Source: Pyrenopolyporus hunteri (Eukaryota > Ascomycota > Sordariomycetes > Xylariales > Hypoxylaceae). From it: a DNA stretch of 64,000 nucleotides. Positions 46,125-57,822 of the stretch are shown here, in pieces. Positions within the stretch are counted from its first letter, which is position 1. Every line of letters starts with the position of its first letter. The notes under the pieces were generated by a model, which was given only the letters and a program-made list of their open reading frames with translations, was not told where the DNA came from and did not search any database. The stretch is taken from the NCBI GenBank assembly GCA_902806595.1, contig CADCXC010000004.1, forward strand, positions 2,852,001 to 2,916,000, written 5' to 3'. A program made the position numbers and the translations under genes.

Positions 46125-48230
46125 AAATGCTGTACTGGAACACAGAATTCTCTCGAGCGACGTTCCGAATATGCCAGGCTTAAGGCTAGGTAAGAAGTAT
46201 ATCCAGATGCCTAAGGAGAAGAGTTGGAAAGAGGGACAGTATCGATAAGGTTAGATGCAACTATACCTAGCCACTTAAGTAGATGTCGAATGATACAGGT
46301 AAGGTTCCTACCGTCGGTGACCTGCGGGGCAGCCGATCTTTTTTACTACTAACCTTAGTCTCCGTCTACCGGAAAGCGGAGATCGTGTGTGCCACCTTAC
46401 ACAGTATATCCCGTCACCTTCCGCGCGCCCCTGGTTAAGGATACGAATGCAGTGTAATCGAATCAACGGAGTGGTAACCAATTTTCCAATCAGATAATTA
46501 ATCTTGTACGGGATTATACGTCAATGGCCCATCTTCTTTCGCTATGCAAATAATATAGTGAGATAAAAGCGCAAAAGAAGAGAGCGATACACGTTTCCTA
46601 AATACTCACTGTATTCCAGACATGCTAATATGGTATATGAATTATCGAAGAGCAATTCTCCGAAATAAAGGATCTTGCAAGTTGTATGATAGTAACACAT
46701 TCTGAAGTGACGTTGTCTTGCAAGTTGAAGCACAGTCTGACTGCCATTTCATAGAACCCAAAACCTAACACATCATTTAAAGATGGTAGCACTTGTTTAA
46801 ATACCTATGATTTGGTGGCTTCCCATTTCAAGAGGAGCCGGTAAGTCTGTGACGCTGATCTGTGATGCGTTTTGTGATGCATCCATCTGAACCAGATGCC
46901 AGCATCGATGTGTTGCATAGGAAACCCGTGATCGGCCGGTCATTAAAAAGGCTCGGCGGAGAAAGAATATCGGGATTAATCTTGGTAGGAGATCTGGATC
47001 TGCATAAAACATGCGAGCTGCGCACATCTTTTACACAATAGGGAGGGTATAAGAGGTATGTCCGTATAAAAGCCAACGGGAATTTTTGACCAACCGAACT
47101 TCATATAGGATTCAATCCCTCCAGTTGATGGCTGGAGGGCGTTGATAGACAACTCGTCCTAAGTTATGCTTAATATTAAGCCCAAAGTCCATCCTGCAAT
47201 GTTTAAGCCAAGGAGATAGAATTTGTAATTGATCAATTTTAAAGGGGTATAAGGGGCTTTTCTACGAGTACGATTCAATTTGATGAGACGCTAATACAGT
47301 AACGGGAAGAAGGCGATAACGTAAAACGAATGCAGGCTTCGATCGCGCATTAGGCTGCCCCACCGTGCTTCTGCTGTATCGTATCTATTGGTTGCGTGTA
47401 ACTGTACAATACATGTACCTATCCGGCAACTGGACAACTGGACAACTTGAACGTTAGCCCCCTTTAAACGCACGGGGATAACCTTCATGTTCTCCTTCTC
47501 CTTCTAGACTCTACAGTACCTAGGTACGTACCTAAAGTACCTCAGCGTTGCCTTGAAGAACGCCAGGTACACTAGACAGGTACCTTATTCTGCTTAATGC
47601 CGATTGGTGGAGGCGCCAGTTGATGACAGCTTATCCCAAACCCCAATTCCTGAACACGCAGCAACAGAACGACCACACCATCCGTCAATCCATCCCCGTT
47701 GACGACCCTCGACCAGACCGCATACAATCCAAACCACGTTCACTTTGTCCCTTTCTCAACCCTCTTCATATCTCGTACATCTCCGTCACATCCACAAAAA
47801 GAATAAAAAGAATAAAAGCAAAAAGTTACCCTTTTTATCCAGCGAGTTTAGTGGCGTCTCCGAATCAGCTGTCTCTGGTTCAGCTGAGCTTGCATCGCCC
47901 TCGCCCGCCGTTGGCCTTCAGCTGTACTCGGATTTACGCTCTTTTATTCTATTTGTTCGTGTTGTTGCACAGTACCTACCACTTTACTGCTCGACATAAT
48001 CGGCGCACTACCTTCCGTCCAAGGGTTAGCTTCCCCCCAACTCTTCGTGCGATTAGTGTCTTGCAACCCGCAACCCACGTACGATTGAGCACCTCGACTT
48101 CGCCCGGAACGCCTTCCCTCGAGGCACTTTGCTGCCATCAATCCCCCTTCCCGCCCGTCCCTAGTTCGACTAATTCGACCTAAAGCTAGCGAAGCCGACG
48201 CAGGAGCTCCTGCTGCGATTTCGGTTCACC
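46125..48230. other. Divergent intergenic region, nucleoside hydrolase / 415-aa gene
   Basis: 2.1 kb with both promoters. From about 47630 to 48230 the plus strand is CT-rich and looks like promoter and leader of the 415-aa gene; the frames seen there are not genes. A short hairpin (CCCTCCAG against CTGGAGGG) lies at about 47117-47140 and a GGTACC/TAGG cluster at 47515-47545. Confidence 0.5.
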
Positions 48231-49478
48231 ATGGATATCTCTTCTACGCACTCAACCCTCACTACTATTGGTGGATGGGCGGTTATTCTCGCTATTGGCG
48301 GAGTGATCTGGTACCGAAACCAAGTAAATAACCAAAAGAGGGCCGCCGATCGCCGTGGCTCGTTCACCAAACAGCCGGGGAAGCAGAATGACACGGACCT
48401 GGTGGGCGATGCCAAGAAGAAGACGGAGAAATCTGTGAAGCCAAAACCAAAGCCGAAAGCCCAGACCAATCCATCCGACGAACCCACTATCCCCGGTATC
48501 AATTACAATCGGGAAGAGGATGAGGCTGCCGGCAAGAAGGCCGACCGAGAATTTGCTCGCCAGCTGTCCAATGCTCACACCGGAACCAAGCTCAGCAGCA
48601 AGAAAGCAGACGAGAAGAAGCAGAAGTCCGTAAAACAGTCCAAGGCCCAGGAACTCCCTGACGTATCGGCTGGACGGATTTCTGTCCCCTCCTCCCACGC
48701 AGGTGACGCCGACGATGACTTGTCATCCCAAGCCTCTCCTATTGTAGGAGCCGCCGACAGCCGAGATGTTTCCGATATGCTTGAACCCGCCGCCTCTGGC
48801 CCTTCGGTCCTTCGCCTCACCGACGTCGACTCCGTCAAGAAACCCAAGGAGCGGAAGCAAAAGGCACCTGAAGTTGTTGAGACCAAGAAGCAACGACAGA
48901 ACCGCAAGAAGGCCGAAGCCGCTAAGGCTGCTCGCGAGGAAGAAGAGAAAGAGCGTAAGGTCAAGATGGAACAGCAGCGACGAACTGCTCGTATTGCCGA
49001 GGGCCGAGCTGCCAAGGATGGTTCCTCCTTCGTGGCCAACACCCAAAATGCCTGGAATGAAAAATCCACCAACGGCGCCAGCACCTTTCAACCCCTAGAT
49101 ACTTTTGAACAACAACCAAAGGTCGAGGCTCCCAAACCGAGCACTTCGAATGCCGCCGAAACTACCAAGGCGAAGTCCGACCCCTGGTTGTCGGGCATAC
49201 CGTCGGAGGAGGAGCAGATGGAGCTACTCCGACAAGAAGACTCATGGAGCGAGGTCAAAACCAAAAAGAAAGGAAAGAAGAGGGACGCCCACAACGAGGC
49301 GTCAGCCTCCTCGGCTCCGGCTACAAACGGCAATAGTGCCACAAGCACCCCTACCGTCAAGGCTCCGGTCAACGGTACTCGAAAACCGATCCTGGCCAGC
49401 AGCAGCTCTTCTTTTGCTGCCTTGACCCCCGAGGGCACTGATGATAATGAGGAAGAGGAGAAGGAATGGGAGGTATAA
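48231..49478 (+). CDS. Single-pass membrane, Lys/Glu-rich coiled-coil protein, 415 aa
   Basis: Single exon. The N-terminus has one transmembrane helix (about residues 10-28, GGWAVILAIGGVIWY) followed at once by a basic segment, so the bulk should face the cytosol. It contains Lys-rich low complexity, a charged coiled-coil block (about residues 205-260, KKQRQNRKKAEAAKAAREEE and after), and a small conserved-looking C-terminal motif: DPWLSGIPSEEEQMELLRQEDSWSEV at about 322-347, followed by KTKKKGKKRD. I believe it is a conserved fungal protein of unknown function, perhaps at the ER or outer mitochondrial membrane; the location is inferred from the anchor only. Codon use is typical of expressed genes. 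Confidence 0.9.
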   Translation: MDISSTHSTLTTIGGWAVILAIGGVIWYRNQVNNQKRAADRRGSFTKQPGKQNDTDLVGDAKKKTEKSVKPKPKPKAQTNPSDEPTIPGINYNREEDEAAGKKADREFARQLSNAHTGTKLSSKKADEKKQKSVKQSKAQELPDVSAGRISVPSSHAGDADDDLSSQASPIVGAADSRDVSDMLEPAASGPSVLRLTDVDSVKKPKERKQKAPEVVETKKQRQNRKKAEAAKAAREEEEKERKVKMEQQRRTARIAEGRAAKDGSSFVANTQNAWNEKSTNGASTFQPLDTFEQQPKVEAPKPSTSNAAETTKAKSDPWLSGIPSEEEQMELLRQEDSWSEVKTKKKGKKRDAHNEASASSAPATNGNSATSTPTVKAPVNGTRKPILASSSSSFAALTPEGTDDNEEEEKEWEV

Positions 49479-50715
49479 TCGGTTTGAGGCGCTAGGTAAT
49501 GAGGCGTCTCGAGGGCCCCTCCTGTTTTACTTCTCTATACATTTTTGTCCGTTGTGAATATTGCATAGACTCAATCACCGCCGACCTACCTCCCCCATAA
49601 CCGATATCACCGTTGTACAATATCCTTGACACATTGTACTCGATCACGCTACGGATACGGAATATTCAAGTGTTGCCTGGCCAAAAAAAAATCAGGCATG
49701 GGACTTGGATCAGGCCAGGGACATTCGTTTTTGCTTTGGCGGCATCCCTGTGAAAACGCAGAGTCTTATCGCCTTGCTTCTGTATCAGAAACTCATGTTG
49801 TTTTCCTGCAGCTCGCGGCAGAGCGTCACGCAGACGTACAGCATCCCGGCTACCCGCCGAGAGCGGTTCATAGCTGGGGAGAGGCCGTACTGATGCTTTC
49901 ATGTCCACCATCGACAGACGGATACCGAGATCTTTTTATTTTTTCTAGGTTGTCATAGCTATTAATTCAAGTAGCTCAATGGAAGTGTATATTTTTCTTT
50001 TTCCGTGTGCCTATGTTGTCTTATCACGATATTACTGAGTCTAGCCATAGCCCCCCCTAATATAGAGTGCGTGAATTCGATTAGCTCGTGACCTAGAAAG
50101 CCTACCATGTGTTTAATATCGCTGAATTTAAACGGCTCTTGCCCCGGTTGATAATAAACTCTAACCTGTAGTGATGTGATTACAATGGTCTTACCCCCTT
50201 GTCATCCATTGACATTGAAGAAAAGTTCTGACACGATTCAATAGCAAATGATGAATGCAATAGGGTTATTGGACCAATAGACCTAATATATTTCATGGGC
50301 CATGTGAGCTACTGCCTGACAAAGCCTTACTTATTAGTATTGGCGGATATCACCACCTTATAGTTACGGAGATAGGAAGCAACATATAAGAGCACCATAA
50401 CATCGAGCGAAACCTTAGGCTAAACCGGATTGTAATGTCTCTACCGCGTACATAAGCTTTCAACCTAGATGAGAGGGGTTTATGGACGCAGCTGAAACTG
50501 GAAGAATATGTCGTGTTACTCGAGTATGACACGGGCTGTCCTGAACTAGAAATGCGACAGAACCTAAGCGCCCGACGTTACCGTTACTTATACTTGCTCG
50601 TAACCTGTGCTGTCCTTATATCAAATTTAAAACTTTTCACATTGCGGTTATCTCGATTAGGTAGACTCGCGAAGACAACTTATAGGCTTGAGGTAAGTAT
50701 ATACCTGGGTATTAT

Positions 50716-51030
50716 ATGAGCCCGGAAACCTTGTCGTACTTGGCTTTTGTAGATGTGTCTCTTCGATGGCACGTTGTTACGAGATCCTTAAGGAAGCGCA
50801 AGGGGCGCGTCTATGTCGATCTTTACGTCAATGGTTCCCCAGTCCCTGTTGCCCTCGTGCCCGAGGAAAATCCCGCGTCCCACGTTTCGATGGATTTGTG
50901 GCTTGACGATCAGACAGTACATGCATGCGTATATACATACGGAAAGGATAGGGCTTCTGCTGTGGTACTTGATGTCCTTCTATTTTGTGGTATGGTTTTG
51001 TCCTGGTGGCCTGATACGCCTGCTGGATAA
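50716..51030 (+). CDS. Possible orphan ORF, 104 aa
   Basis: An ATG-to-stop frame inside the 4-kb gene-poor stretch. Its middle (RVYVDLYVNGSPVPVALVP, then SMDLWLDDQTVHAC) reads like a beta-rich protein with sensible codon choice, unlike other chance frames nearby. I recognise no family and see no clear splice partners. It may be a young gene, an exon of an unresolved gene, or chance. Confidence 0.22.
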   Translation: MSPETLSYLAFVDVSLRWHVVTRSLRKRKGRVYVDLYVNGSPVPVALVPEENPASHVSMDLWLDDQTVHACVYTYGKDRASAVVLDVLLFCGMVLSWWPDTPAG

Positions 51031-52291
51031 GCTTGTAGGATTCTTTAAGGCTCCTATCCTGTACGAAAGATAGGCAGCTACGACCGATCTATCCACATAT
51101 GTGTAGCTAGAGACAGAGTTTACGGCGAGGAGATTATATCGCCGATGGAATAATATTACGTACAGTCCGGCGTCAACCATCGATCGGGGAAAGAAAATAC
51201 TATAAGTTGTGGATTTGGAGCAAGCTCATAGGACATAGATGGACGACACATCAGCTATTACGAGCAGGATTTAATTGATATGCGCTCTTCATCGCGCCAG
51301 CGTAGGCAGACGATATTCGATCCGATATGGGTGTTCCTATTAGTTCTTCGCCTTAGTCAGATGAGCGAGCCCGACTATCCGGACTCCCTTTTACGTGGCA
51401 ATGAGGAGTTGAGGTATGATTAACTGCATTATATAGTTGCCTGGTATGTATATGGTACATATGCCTCATCGCCCCCTTGGGTCCATGGATGCATCATCAC
51501 AGATATAGTAATTAATGACGATGCTAAAGAAACTATATGTACGGCGCAGAGGGGAATGTGTTTGGGTCACATAGACTCTGACGTGTGGCATCATGGCTGT
51601 GTTCGGTTTGCTCGACAGGACAAGCGGCGATATATGATGGCATGTGTTACGGCACGTGTAAGTCAGGGATAGGGCGAGATTTACCTAACGTTAGGTACAT
51701 ATATGTATACCTCTTTAATACCTACCACCTATATACGTACGTCTCCCATATCGGGCGATCTAGCATAACCTGTGACTTGAGTGGGAAAGGGAACATGAGG
51801 CAAAAAAAAAAAGAGAAAAATGAACGGAGAGAAAATGAAAAGGTGTGTCATCCCACAGATGGCTTCTTAAGCTCCGAATGGTGGCTCGTTATGCATTTCG
51901 CTTCAATGTCCGATGCGGAAGCTGCAGCGTTCCTGGGGAATGTTGTGCGGGGGAGAGAGTTATGCAAGAAGCAGCCAGCCCACAAGGGTAAAACGTGACG
52001 GTGCAGCAAGCGAGTGATTATCCAAATTCCAATTCGAGGGTCCTTATGTTACTAGAGAGGAGGGGCTGAACGCCTGGACCTGAAAGGGGCCCGAGGCAAG
52101 CGAGGCGGGCCACTGGCAGCGCAGGTAGCGGGAAAATGAGCTAGGTGCAGTTATGAAATGTGCCACGACAGTGGGTCGTGAGTTACATGGTCCAGCCATG
52201 GGTTAGATAAGTGAGATGGGTTAGATGGGGCTACGGCGGAGAACAATCAGGCGATGGACCCCACCGTCTGTGGCACCTATGCGGTGAAAGA

Positions 52292-52341
52292 TGGTAGAGT
52301 TCGGTAGAGTTCAGTAGAGTTTAGCTGAGTTTAGGAGGGTT
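52292..52341. repeat. Decaying 10-bp tandem repeat, five copies
   Basis: Units read TGGTAGAGTT, CGGTAGAGTT, CAGTAGAGTT, TAGCTGAGTT and TAGGAGGGTT, each progressively different from the first. It is non-coding. Confidence 0.75.
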
Positions 52342-53517
52342 TTAGTGGGATGCTGCAAGAGCAATATATACTATCATAGTACAGTACGGGGGCCGTTACA
52401 AGGGGGGTTTCCTCAATCCCCACCCCCTGTTCCCCCCATGACGAGCCAAGCTGTGGCGTTGAAACATTATGAGCGCAATCAGGTAAAGTCCCAAAGCTAA
52501 TGTTAAATCTCATTGGGTAATTTCGATTGAAGTGCACTTGTACATGGGTACAAAGGATGCAGGAGAAGGCAGGCAAATGCAGGAAAATGCAGCGAGCGTG
52601 GGATCGTCCACACCTCTCTCTCTCTACGCTTCCAACCCCCAGTTCGCCAACTGCACTTTTACGCAGTCTGGCAAGTCTACATCGAATCCTGAATCCAAAC
52701 TCTCCGAATCCCATCTCCGCTCGCTCGCTCGCTTTTACTACCGTTCTTTTTTTCTTTTTCGTCTATTATTCCCGTTCGTTGCCGGCGGTGGCTTCACCTC
52801 TTCTTTCTTGTTGCTAGGTATTATCATTGACGTTGTAAATCCACACTTTCTTGTTTTTGTTTTCTTGCTTTTGCTCTCCGTCTTCCAGTCAACCGTTCCG
52901 TTCAATTGCATATTTCTAGTCCGACCATTTTCCCGCCTTCAATTACGACGACCTCTCTTCCAACTTGTCCCGAGCTACTTGTTTGTCCTGTTGTTCCACT
53001 ACACTAGTTCCCACTTTGGTAGTCCGATATTCAATTTGTCCAGCCCCGAGTCCAAATCTCATGGCCCAATTGAGAACTCTCTAGACTCACCGAAGCTCGT
53101 CGCAATCCCTTTATTCTCCCCCCTTTTGTCCTTATACGATTATACCCGTCACGAATGCTACATCTCGAAAGCCGACGACCACACGGTTACTCCCTTTCTT
53201 ATATACCGACGAACTCTTTTCCGTTTGAACGTATATCAAGGAGACGAGTCCGTGGTTCCCCCTAACTTAAACCTTGCCGACACCCAAAATAGGATTCGTC
53301 TTGACTTTCTAGGTCGAATTTAAAGCACGTGCGACGCCGTCTCTTCATCGAACATTAGTCTTTCAAGACAGGACCAAAACCTTCTCGAAGACCTTAAACA
53401 CCCCCCAACACCAATGCTGTTGCCAAGGATACCTCACCTGTTCTCGATATAAGCCTTAACAGGCAGCCCTCATTACACGCATCCACCCTCTCCTCGATAA
53501 AGCGCCCTCCAACTATC

Positions 53518-54873
53518 ATGTCGTTCGGCGTCGCTGTCCAGTCCGCCATCTTCTACTTCGTATCCTGCGCACCATGCCTTCAGGCAAGGCACCATCAACA
53601 ATCCAAGGCGAAAGCCAAGAAGGAGCGCGAAGAGAAAGCGCGTCTTCAGGCTCAGAATCCTGGAACATATCAGCACCCGGATCCCTTTAACACGAATCCG
53701 TACTGGTCCGAGGAAATAATGATGGGTCCGAGTTTACAGATGAAGAAGTACACCAGCGGTGGTAGTAAGACCACCAGCCAGCGCCTGAATAGTTCGGGTA
53801 GGGAGACTACGAGTGTCGCCGGAAGCAGTACGCAGGTAAACAGTATGAGCCCCGGCAGCAGTCATACCGCCGTCGCGGAGGACGGTAAACTCAGCTTCTC
53901 AACCACTTTATCGGATGATTGGAACCGAAAACGTTACCAGAGGGAAGACGAAGAGCTATGGGGCCATGAGTTATCACGTACCCATAAGCTGATGGACGCA
54001 ATTAAGCAGGCGGGATCATCAGCCGGTCGACTTCTCGAAGCAAGTTTGGGGATGGAGCCGAAACACGTCACTGATGAAGATAGGCATAACTTCTACTTCG
54101 CGCCGAAGAATCCCCCTGTCAACGAATATCATCCCCCGATCGTACGGCAGAAGCCCACCCACAAGGGCGCTCATATGTGGATGCTGCAGCCTCCACCGCC
54201 TGCAAAGGTTATGGAAGGTAAAGTGCCAGTTAGCAGGAGTGGAAGCATGGCGAGCCACCTCAGTCGTAAGACAACGATGAGTGAGGGGCCCAGCTTGAGC
54301 CGGTTGGTTCACGAGAGGACGATGGAAGCTAAACTCAGGAGCGGCGAGCTGCCCACTGATTTCGAGTCAACGTCGACCCTCCAGAAGACTGTTACGAGGA
54401 GGAACACCCGCAGTAGAGGACACCAGAGTCGCCGAAGCACAAGAAGCACGAGAAGCAGAAGCTTATCGCTGGAATCGTCGGAGGTTTCGGACGAAGCGCC
54501 GAGGCGAAGAAGTCGCCTAGCGCATCCAGTCCCCACTGCTGATTTCTCCTCTTCGGAGGACGAGGAGTATTGCTTAAGAAGCTCGGATTCCTTCGGACGA
54601 GGCAGGAGAGCCGCTCGACGACCAAAGCTACGACCTATATCAAGCTCGCAGGAAAACGAGAAGGACTCGAAGGAAAATGAGCCCACGAATACGAAAGAGG
54701 ACCGCACACTCACTCGAACCGCAAGCTCTGCACTCGCCAACGTCACCTCCAATACGTCTCAACCTCGTCGATCCTCATCGACCACTAAACCTAAGGAAGA
54801 AAAGCTACAGACAGAAGCGTCCGAGAGGCCCTCGTTAACGGCATTAGGACGGCCGCTGGTTGTTTCTGCATAG
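53518..54873 (+). CDS. Unknown Ser/Arg-rich protein with hydrophobic N-terminus, 451 aa
   Basis: Single exon. Residues 7-20 are hydrophobic with a Cys pair (AIFYFVSCAPC), followed immediately by a basic/coiled-coil stretch (SKAKAKKEREEKARLQAQ). This suggests a short membrane or lipid anchor. The middle (about 135-235) is the only folded-looking part: DWNRKRYQREDEELWGHELSRTHKLMDAIKQA, then NFYFAPKNPPVNEYHPPIV and GAHMWMLQPPPPAKVM. The last 190 residues are Ser/Arg-rich (RRSTRSTRSRSLSLESSEVS) and probably phosphorylated. No known domain is recognised. The fold-like block and the lack of stops make it a secure gene, likely conserved in filamentous fungi. Confidence 0.88.
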   Translation: MSFGVAVQSAIFYFVSCAPCLQARHHQQSKAKAKKEREEKARLQAQNPGTYQHPDPFNTNPYWSEEIMMGPSLQMKKYTSGGSKTTSQRLNSSGRETTSVAGSSTQVNSMSPGSSHTAVAEDGKLSFSTTLSDDWNRKRYQREDEELWGHELSRTHKLMDAIKQAGSSAGRLLEASLGMEPKHVTDEDRHNFYFAPKNPPVNEYHPPIVRQKPTHKGAHMWMLQPPPPAKVMEGKVPVSRSGSMASHLSRKTTMSEGPSLSRLVHERTMEAKLRSGELPTDFESTSTLQKTVTRRNTRSRGHQSRRSTRSTRSRSLSLESSEVSDEAPRRRSRLAHPVPTADFSSSEDEEYCLRSSDSFGRGRRAARRPKLRPISSSQENEKDSKENEPTNTKEDRTLTRTASSALANVTSNTSQPRRSSSTTKPKEEKLQTEASERPSLTALGRPLVVSA

Positions 54874-56361
54874 AGTCGCGGGGGCAGGCAGCTGGTTAAA
54901 TCTGACAGTAGTATGGAGCTACGTGCGCCTCGAGCCACGCAGTGCTGGCGAGTTGAAGTTTCGCCGATGGGGCAGTACCAGTTGGTCAGATGATTGTAAA
55001 AGTAGCAGGCGGCTCGTTATGGTTTCAAAATGCATGGTAAGCTTGGGTTCAAGGGTTGGGGTGGTTTCCATCAGCAGCAAAGGCATGCTCGGCGTACGGT
55101 TTTCTCTAGGCTTGCGTTCAAGAAGCTAAAAGTTTTCTCTCCACGGGATTCTGGTCGGCATATAGTATCTTAGCATCGCATCAGGCATTCATTAGCATAA
55201 GTTCCTCGTAGCGAGTGTTTGAATAATGGCTTTTCCTTATGCTCCATATCATGCTTGAGGTATCTCGTCTCCCGTCTGGGCAGGAATTCTGTGATGACGT
55301 CTGGTTTTGAATGTTGTAGAGCGTTTTCGCTTCTGGATGTGCTGAAGTAGTCCCCAATTATGTTTCCCAAATGTAAACAACGAATAAGCCATCTTCCGAC
55401 AGTATCTCATCGAAGCCATAGAATTACTGCGACTGTCATTAAGTGTCCCGCCTGCCTGTCCGCCTACCCAATGTGGATAGGAACGTTCTACTATGCGGAA
55501 ATGCTTGGTCGTATATCGATGCGTAGCCCTCTATGAGTGCACCTCGCCCGAATATCGCGCGTGTGGCTGCATATACGCATAAGTACCTATCCGGAACGGC
55601 GTCGGGTACGATCGCGATGTGTGGCCAAAGACATGGGAAGTAATGGCATAAAAGGGGCACTGAACATATACAATTACTGCGTATGTAATTTGTGCGTAGC
55701 TCAGGGGTCAGCGCGCATCGTTGTAGGACGCCCAGCCCATATCCACCGCCAAATGGGATATTCTTGGCATGTGTCCTATGCGTAAAGGGATAACTTCCCT
55801 TTGGTGGTGCGTGATACTGGCTGAAGGGATAATCAGCGTGATGGTGAGAGGGAGGAGCATATGCGAGTTTGATAGGTCTTGTTAGATGGTCGGTATTATC
55901 AAAGGGTATGGGGAGATATCTATCTCCCTTGGCTCATATCTCGTTCTTGGCTAGATAACGTGTCAATGGTGCTAATATGTCCTAACGGCTACCATGATGT
56001 CGGCTCCAAGTTTCCCTTCCTCTTCCAATTGCAAATGAATGCGTTCCTCGCTTCGTGGTCTACCAATCCGGGTGCGTATCCGAAAGGCACTAGAAATCCC
56101 AACTCGCGCCCAAGGTAATTACGTAGGTTGGCGCCCGCGAGCTGGTGGCCGCCGCAAGTTCCTCGTATAGCATGTCTCGAGTAAACCACATCTCTAGTTC
56201 ATCTAGATATCACGTAGGGCATCCAGCTTCCATCGGAAACAAGCGCCGAGAGCGGCTTCGATGTAGCGCAATCCCTAGCGCCACTGATGCTTAATACTAA
56301 GTCAGATAACATGATTCGATATCTCTTTCCGACATAGCGAAAACTGCATCCGGACGCCGGC
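54874..56361. other. Intergenic 3' flank between converging genes
   Basis: 1.49 kb between the stop of the 451-aa gene and the stop of the 187-aa gene. Only short frames are present. A tRNA-like string near 55690 was checked and rejected. No gene is supported. Confidence 0.5.
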
Positions 56362-56925
56362 TTATAGGTGCATGCCCCCATCCGGATCCTCCTGATCATC
56401 TTCCGGCGGCATCCGACTCTGCAGCTGCCTGAGCAGCTCGCGCTCCTCGTCGCCAAGCTGGCTTATCGTGCCCGTCTGGAACGTGCCGTCGCGCCACGCC
56501 GGGTGCTCCGCCTGCCCGCCCGCCCCGTGCCCGTTCACGCCGTTCGTCGAGGCGCTCGTCCCCGCGTCGGTAGCGTCCGCCTCGTCGGCTTTCCCCTGCA
56601 GCTCGCGCCAGCTGAGCCCGCGGCTCTCGACCTCGGCGCGGATCAGCTCGATGCGCTGCTGCATACGGGCGATCACGGCCTCGTTCTCCGCGATGGCGTC
56701 GACGCACACCTGGTCCGGCTGCGCCGTCCCGCCCTCCTGATGCTGGTGGCCGTCTAGCGCCGGCGCGCGCCCCTCGGCGAAGGGCTTCAGCTCGGCGTTG
56801 GAGTAGTCCAGGTGCGCGATCGAGTTGCGCAGCTCTGCGACCTTGAGGGCGAGGCTCTCGGCGGACAGGTCCTTGAGCGCTTCGGCGAATCGCGCCGGGT
56901 TTATGGGTTGCGCTTCGAAAGACAT
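56362..56925 (-). CDS. Small coiled-coil protein of unknown function, 187 aa
   Basis: Single exon with very GC-rich codons. Residues 10-45 form one amphipathic helix (FAEALKDLSAESLALKVAELRNSIAHLDYSN), and residues about 72-112 form another (DAIAENEAVIARMQQRIELIRAEVESRG). A Gly/Ala/Asn linker follows, then a short helix (LGDEERELLRQLQSRM) and an acidic end. This helical-hairpin layout is common in subunits of small cytosolic complexes. No family is recognised with confidence and no membrane segment or signal is present. Confidence 0.85.
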   Translation of the reverse strand: MSFEAQPINPARFAEALKDLSAESLALKVAELRNSIAHLDYSNAELKPFAEGRAPALDGHQHQEGGTAQPDQVCVDAIAENEAVIARMQQRIELIRAEVESRGLSWRELQGKADEADATDAGTSASTNGVNGHGAGGQAEHPAWRDGTFQTGTISQLGDEERELLRQLQSRMPPEDDQEDPDGGMHL

Positions 56926-57251
56926 GGTGCGGTATGGTGCGGCTAGAGTAGTTCGATACTGTTGAGGAGGTTTGTAGAGGGAGGATTCGAGAGTCTAGGA
57001 GCGTCGCGGGGTTTTGGTTTCAAGACTTGTTCGGAGTTGTCGCAACGGAGAAAGCTGCCTGGAAGGAGACTATACGTAAGTACCTACGAACTGGAGGGGG
57101 CTATCGATAAGACGTCCTGGAAACTTTTTTGCGGGTACTTGGGGGAGCTTGAGCTTTTTTAGCGTGGGCTTTGCGGGGCTTGCGGGGTTGCTGTGGATAC
57201 CTTACATAAGATCTTCGGAATCTACCTTCATCTCCACCTTTGGGCAGCTAG

Positions 57252-57524
57252 GCAGAAGGGCGTCAAAATAAATGCCTCAGCCACATCCACCTATTTCACC
57301 AGCCACACCTGGTACTTAAGTATCCTAAATAATACTAATTGTATTAGTTGTAACGTTATACATTATTAATATTATCACAATTAAAATTTATAGATAAATA
57401 GCATTATGGACAAGTTTTTCATATATAAGTTTTTTTTTAACGTTAGTAAATTTTAGGAACGAAAAAGCTAACGAGAAGTCTAGGGGTTGGTGTGGCTGAG
57501 GCATTTATTTTGACGCCCTTCTGC
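57252..57524. mobile_element. 273-bp MITE with perfect 34-bp terminal inverted repeats
   Basis: The first 34 bases (57252-57285, starting GCAGAAGGGCGTC) are the exact inverse of the last 34 (57491-57524). TAG flanks both ends and may be a 3-bp target duplication. The interior is AT-rich (about 57315-57460) and has no coding capacity. Perfect arms suggest recent movement or few mutations since insertion. The superfamily is undetermined; Tc1-like TA or PIF-like 3-bp duplications are both conceivable. Confidence 0.9.
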
Positions 57525-57822
57525 TAGGTAGAGCTTTCCTTTTCGGCTGTTCAAGGAAATCCTCGATGATGCGATAAGAGCCCTGCATTTCGGCATCTAT
57601 CTGATGTATCATTACGTACATTACCTCCATCTTATCTCTCCGTATGCTCATATTGATCCGTTCGAATTGGCCACTCAGGACTTGCCTCCCCCTCAGAATG
57701 GGTTTACCAATGCTACTCTCCAAGATTGGGGTAGCTATCTCTGCTGGGTGAAGCGATCCCTTTAAATTGGTCGCCCGTCTCCGCTTCTGCTTTTCGAGAA
57801 CTTTCAAGTATAATATAACCAT
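57505..57822 (-). pseudogene. Possible gene fragment ending inside the MITE
   Basis: A 105-codon frame whose body (about 57822-57530) has protein-like composition: KVLEKQKRRRATNLKGSL, then a helical segment with SIRRDKMEVMYVMIHQID and SYRIIEDFLEQPKRK. The last few residues and the stop come from the terminal repeat of the MITE, so the original C-terminus was cut off if this was a gene. No family is recognised. Upstream exons are not clear. It may also be a chance frame. Confidence 0.3.

Larger units (their letters stand above)
49479..53517. other. 4-kb stretch without a firmly supported gene
   Basis: The left 150 bp are the 3' flank of the 415-aa gene. From about 52600 to 53517 the DNA is CT-rich and probably the promoter/leader of the 451-aa gene; the 263-codon frame at 52532-53323 is low-complexity and rejected. 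Between them are a decaying 10-bp tandem repeat (52292-52341) and a possible orphan frame at 50716-51030. Confidence 0.5.

Noticed and set aside
47620..48183. 187-codon frame before the 415-aa gene
   Set aside because: Pyrimidine-rich leader composition, no domain, and it ends shortly before the real start at 48231.
52532..53323. 263-codon frame upstream of the 451-aa gene
   Set aside because: The composition is Ser/Phe/Leu/Pro from a CT-rich tract and no domain is visible. It fits promoter/leader sequence of the downstream gene better.
55685..55760. tRNA-like string containing GTAGCTCAGGGG
   Set aside because: The D-arm cannot pair properly, there is no GGTTCGANTCC-type T-arm at the right distance, and no acceptor stem closes. 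No other convincing tRNA was seen.
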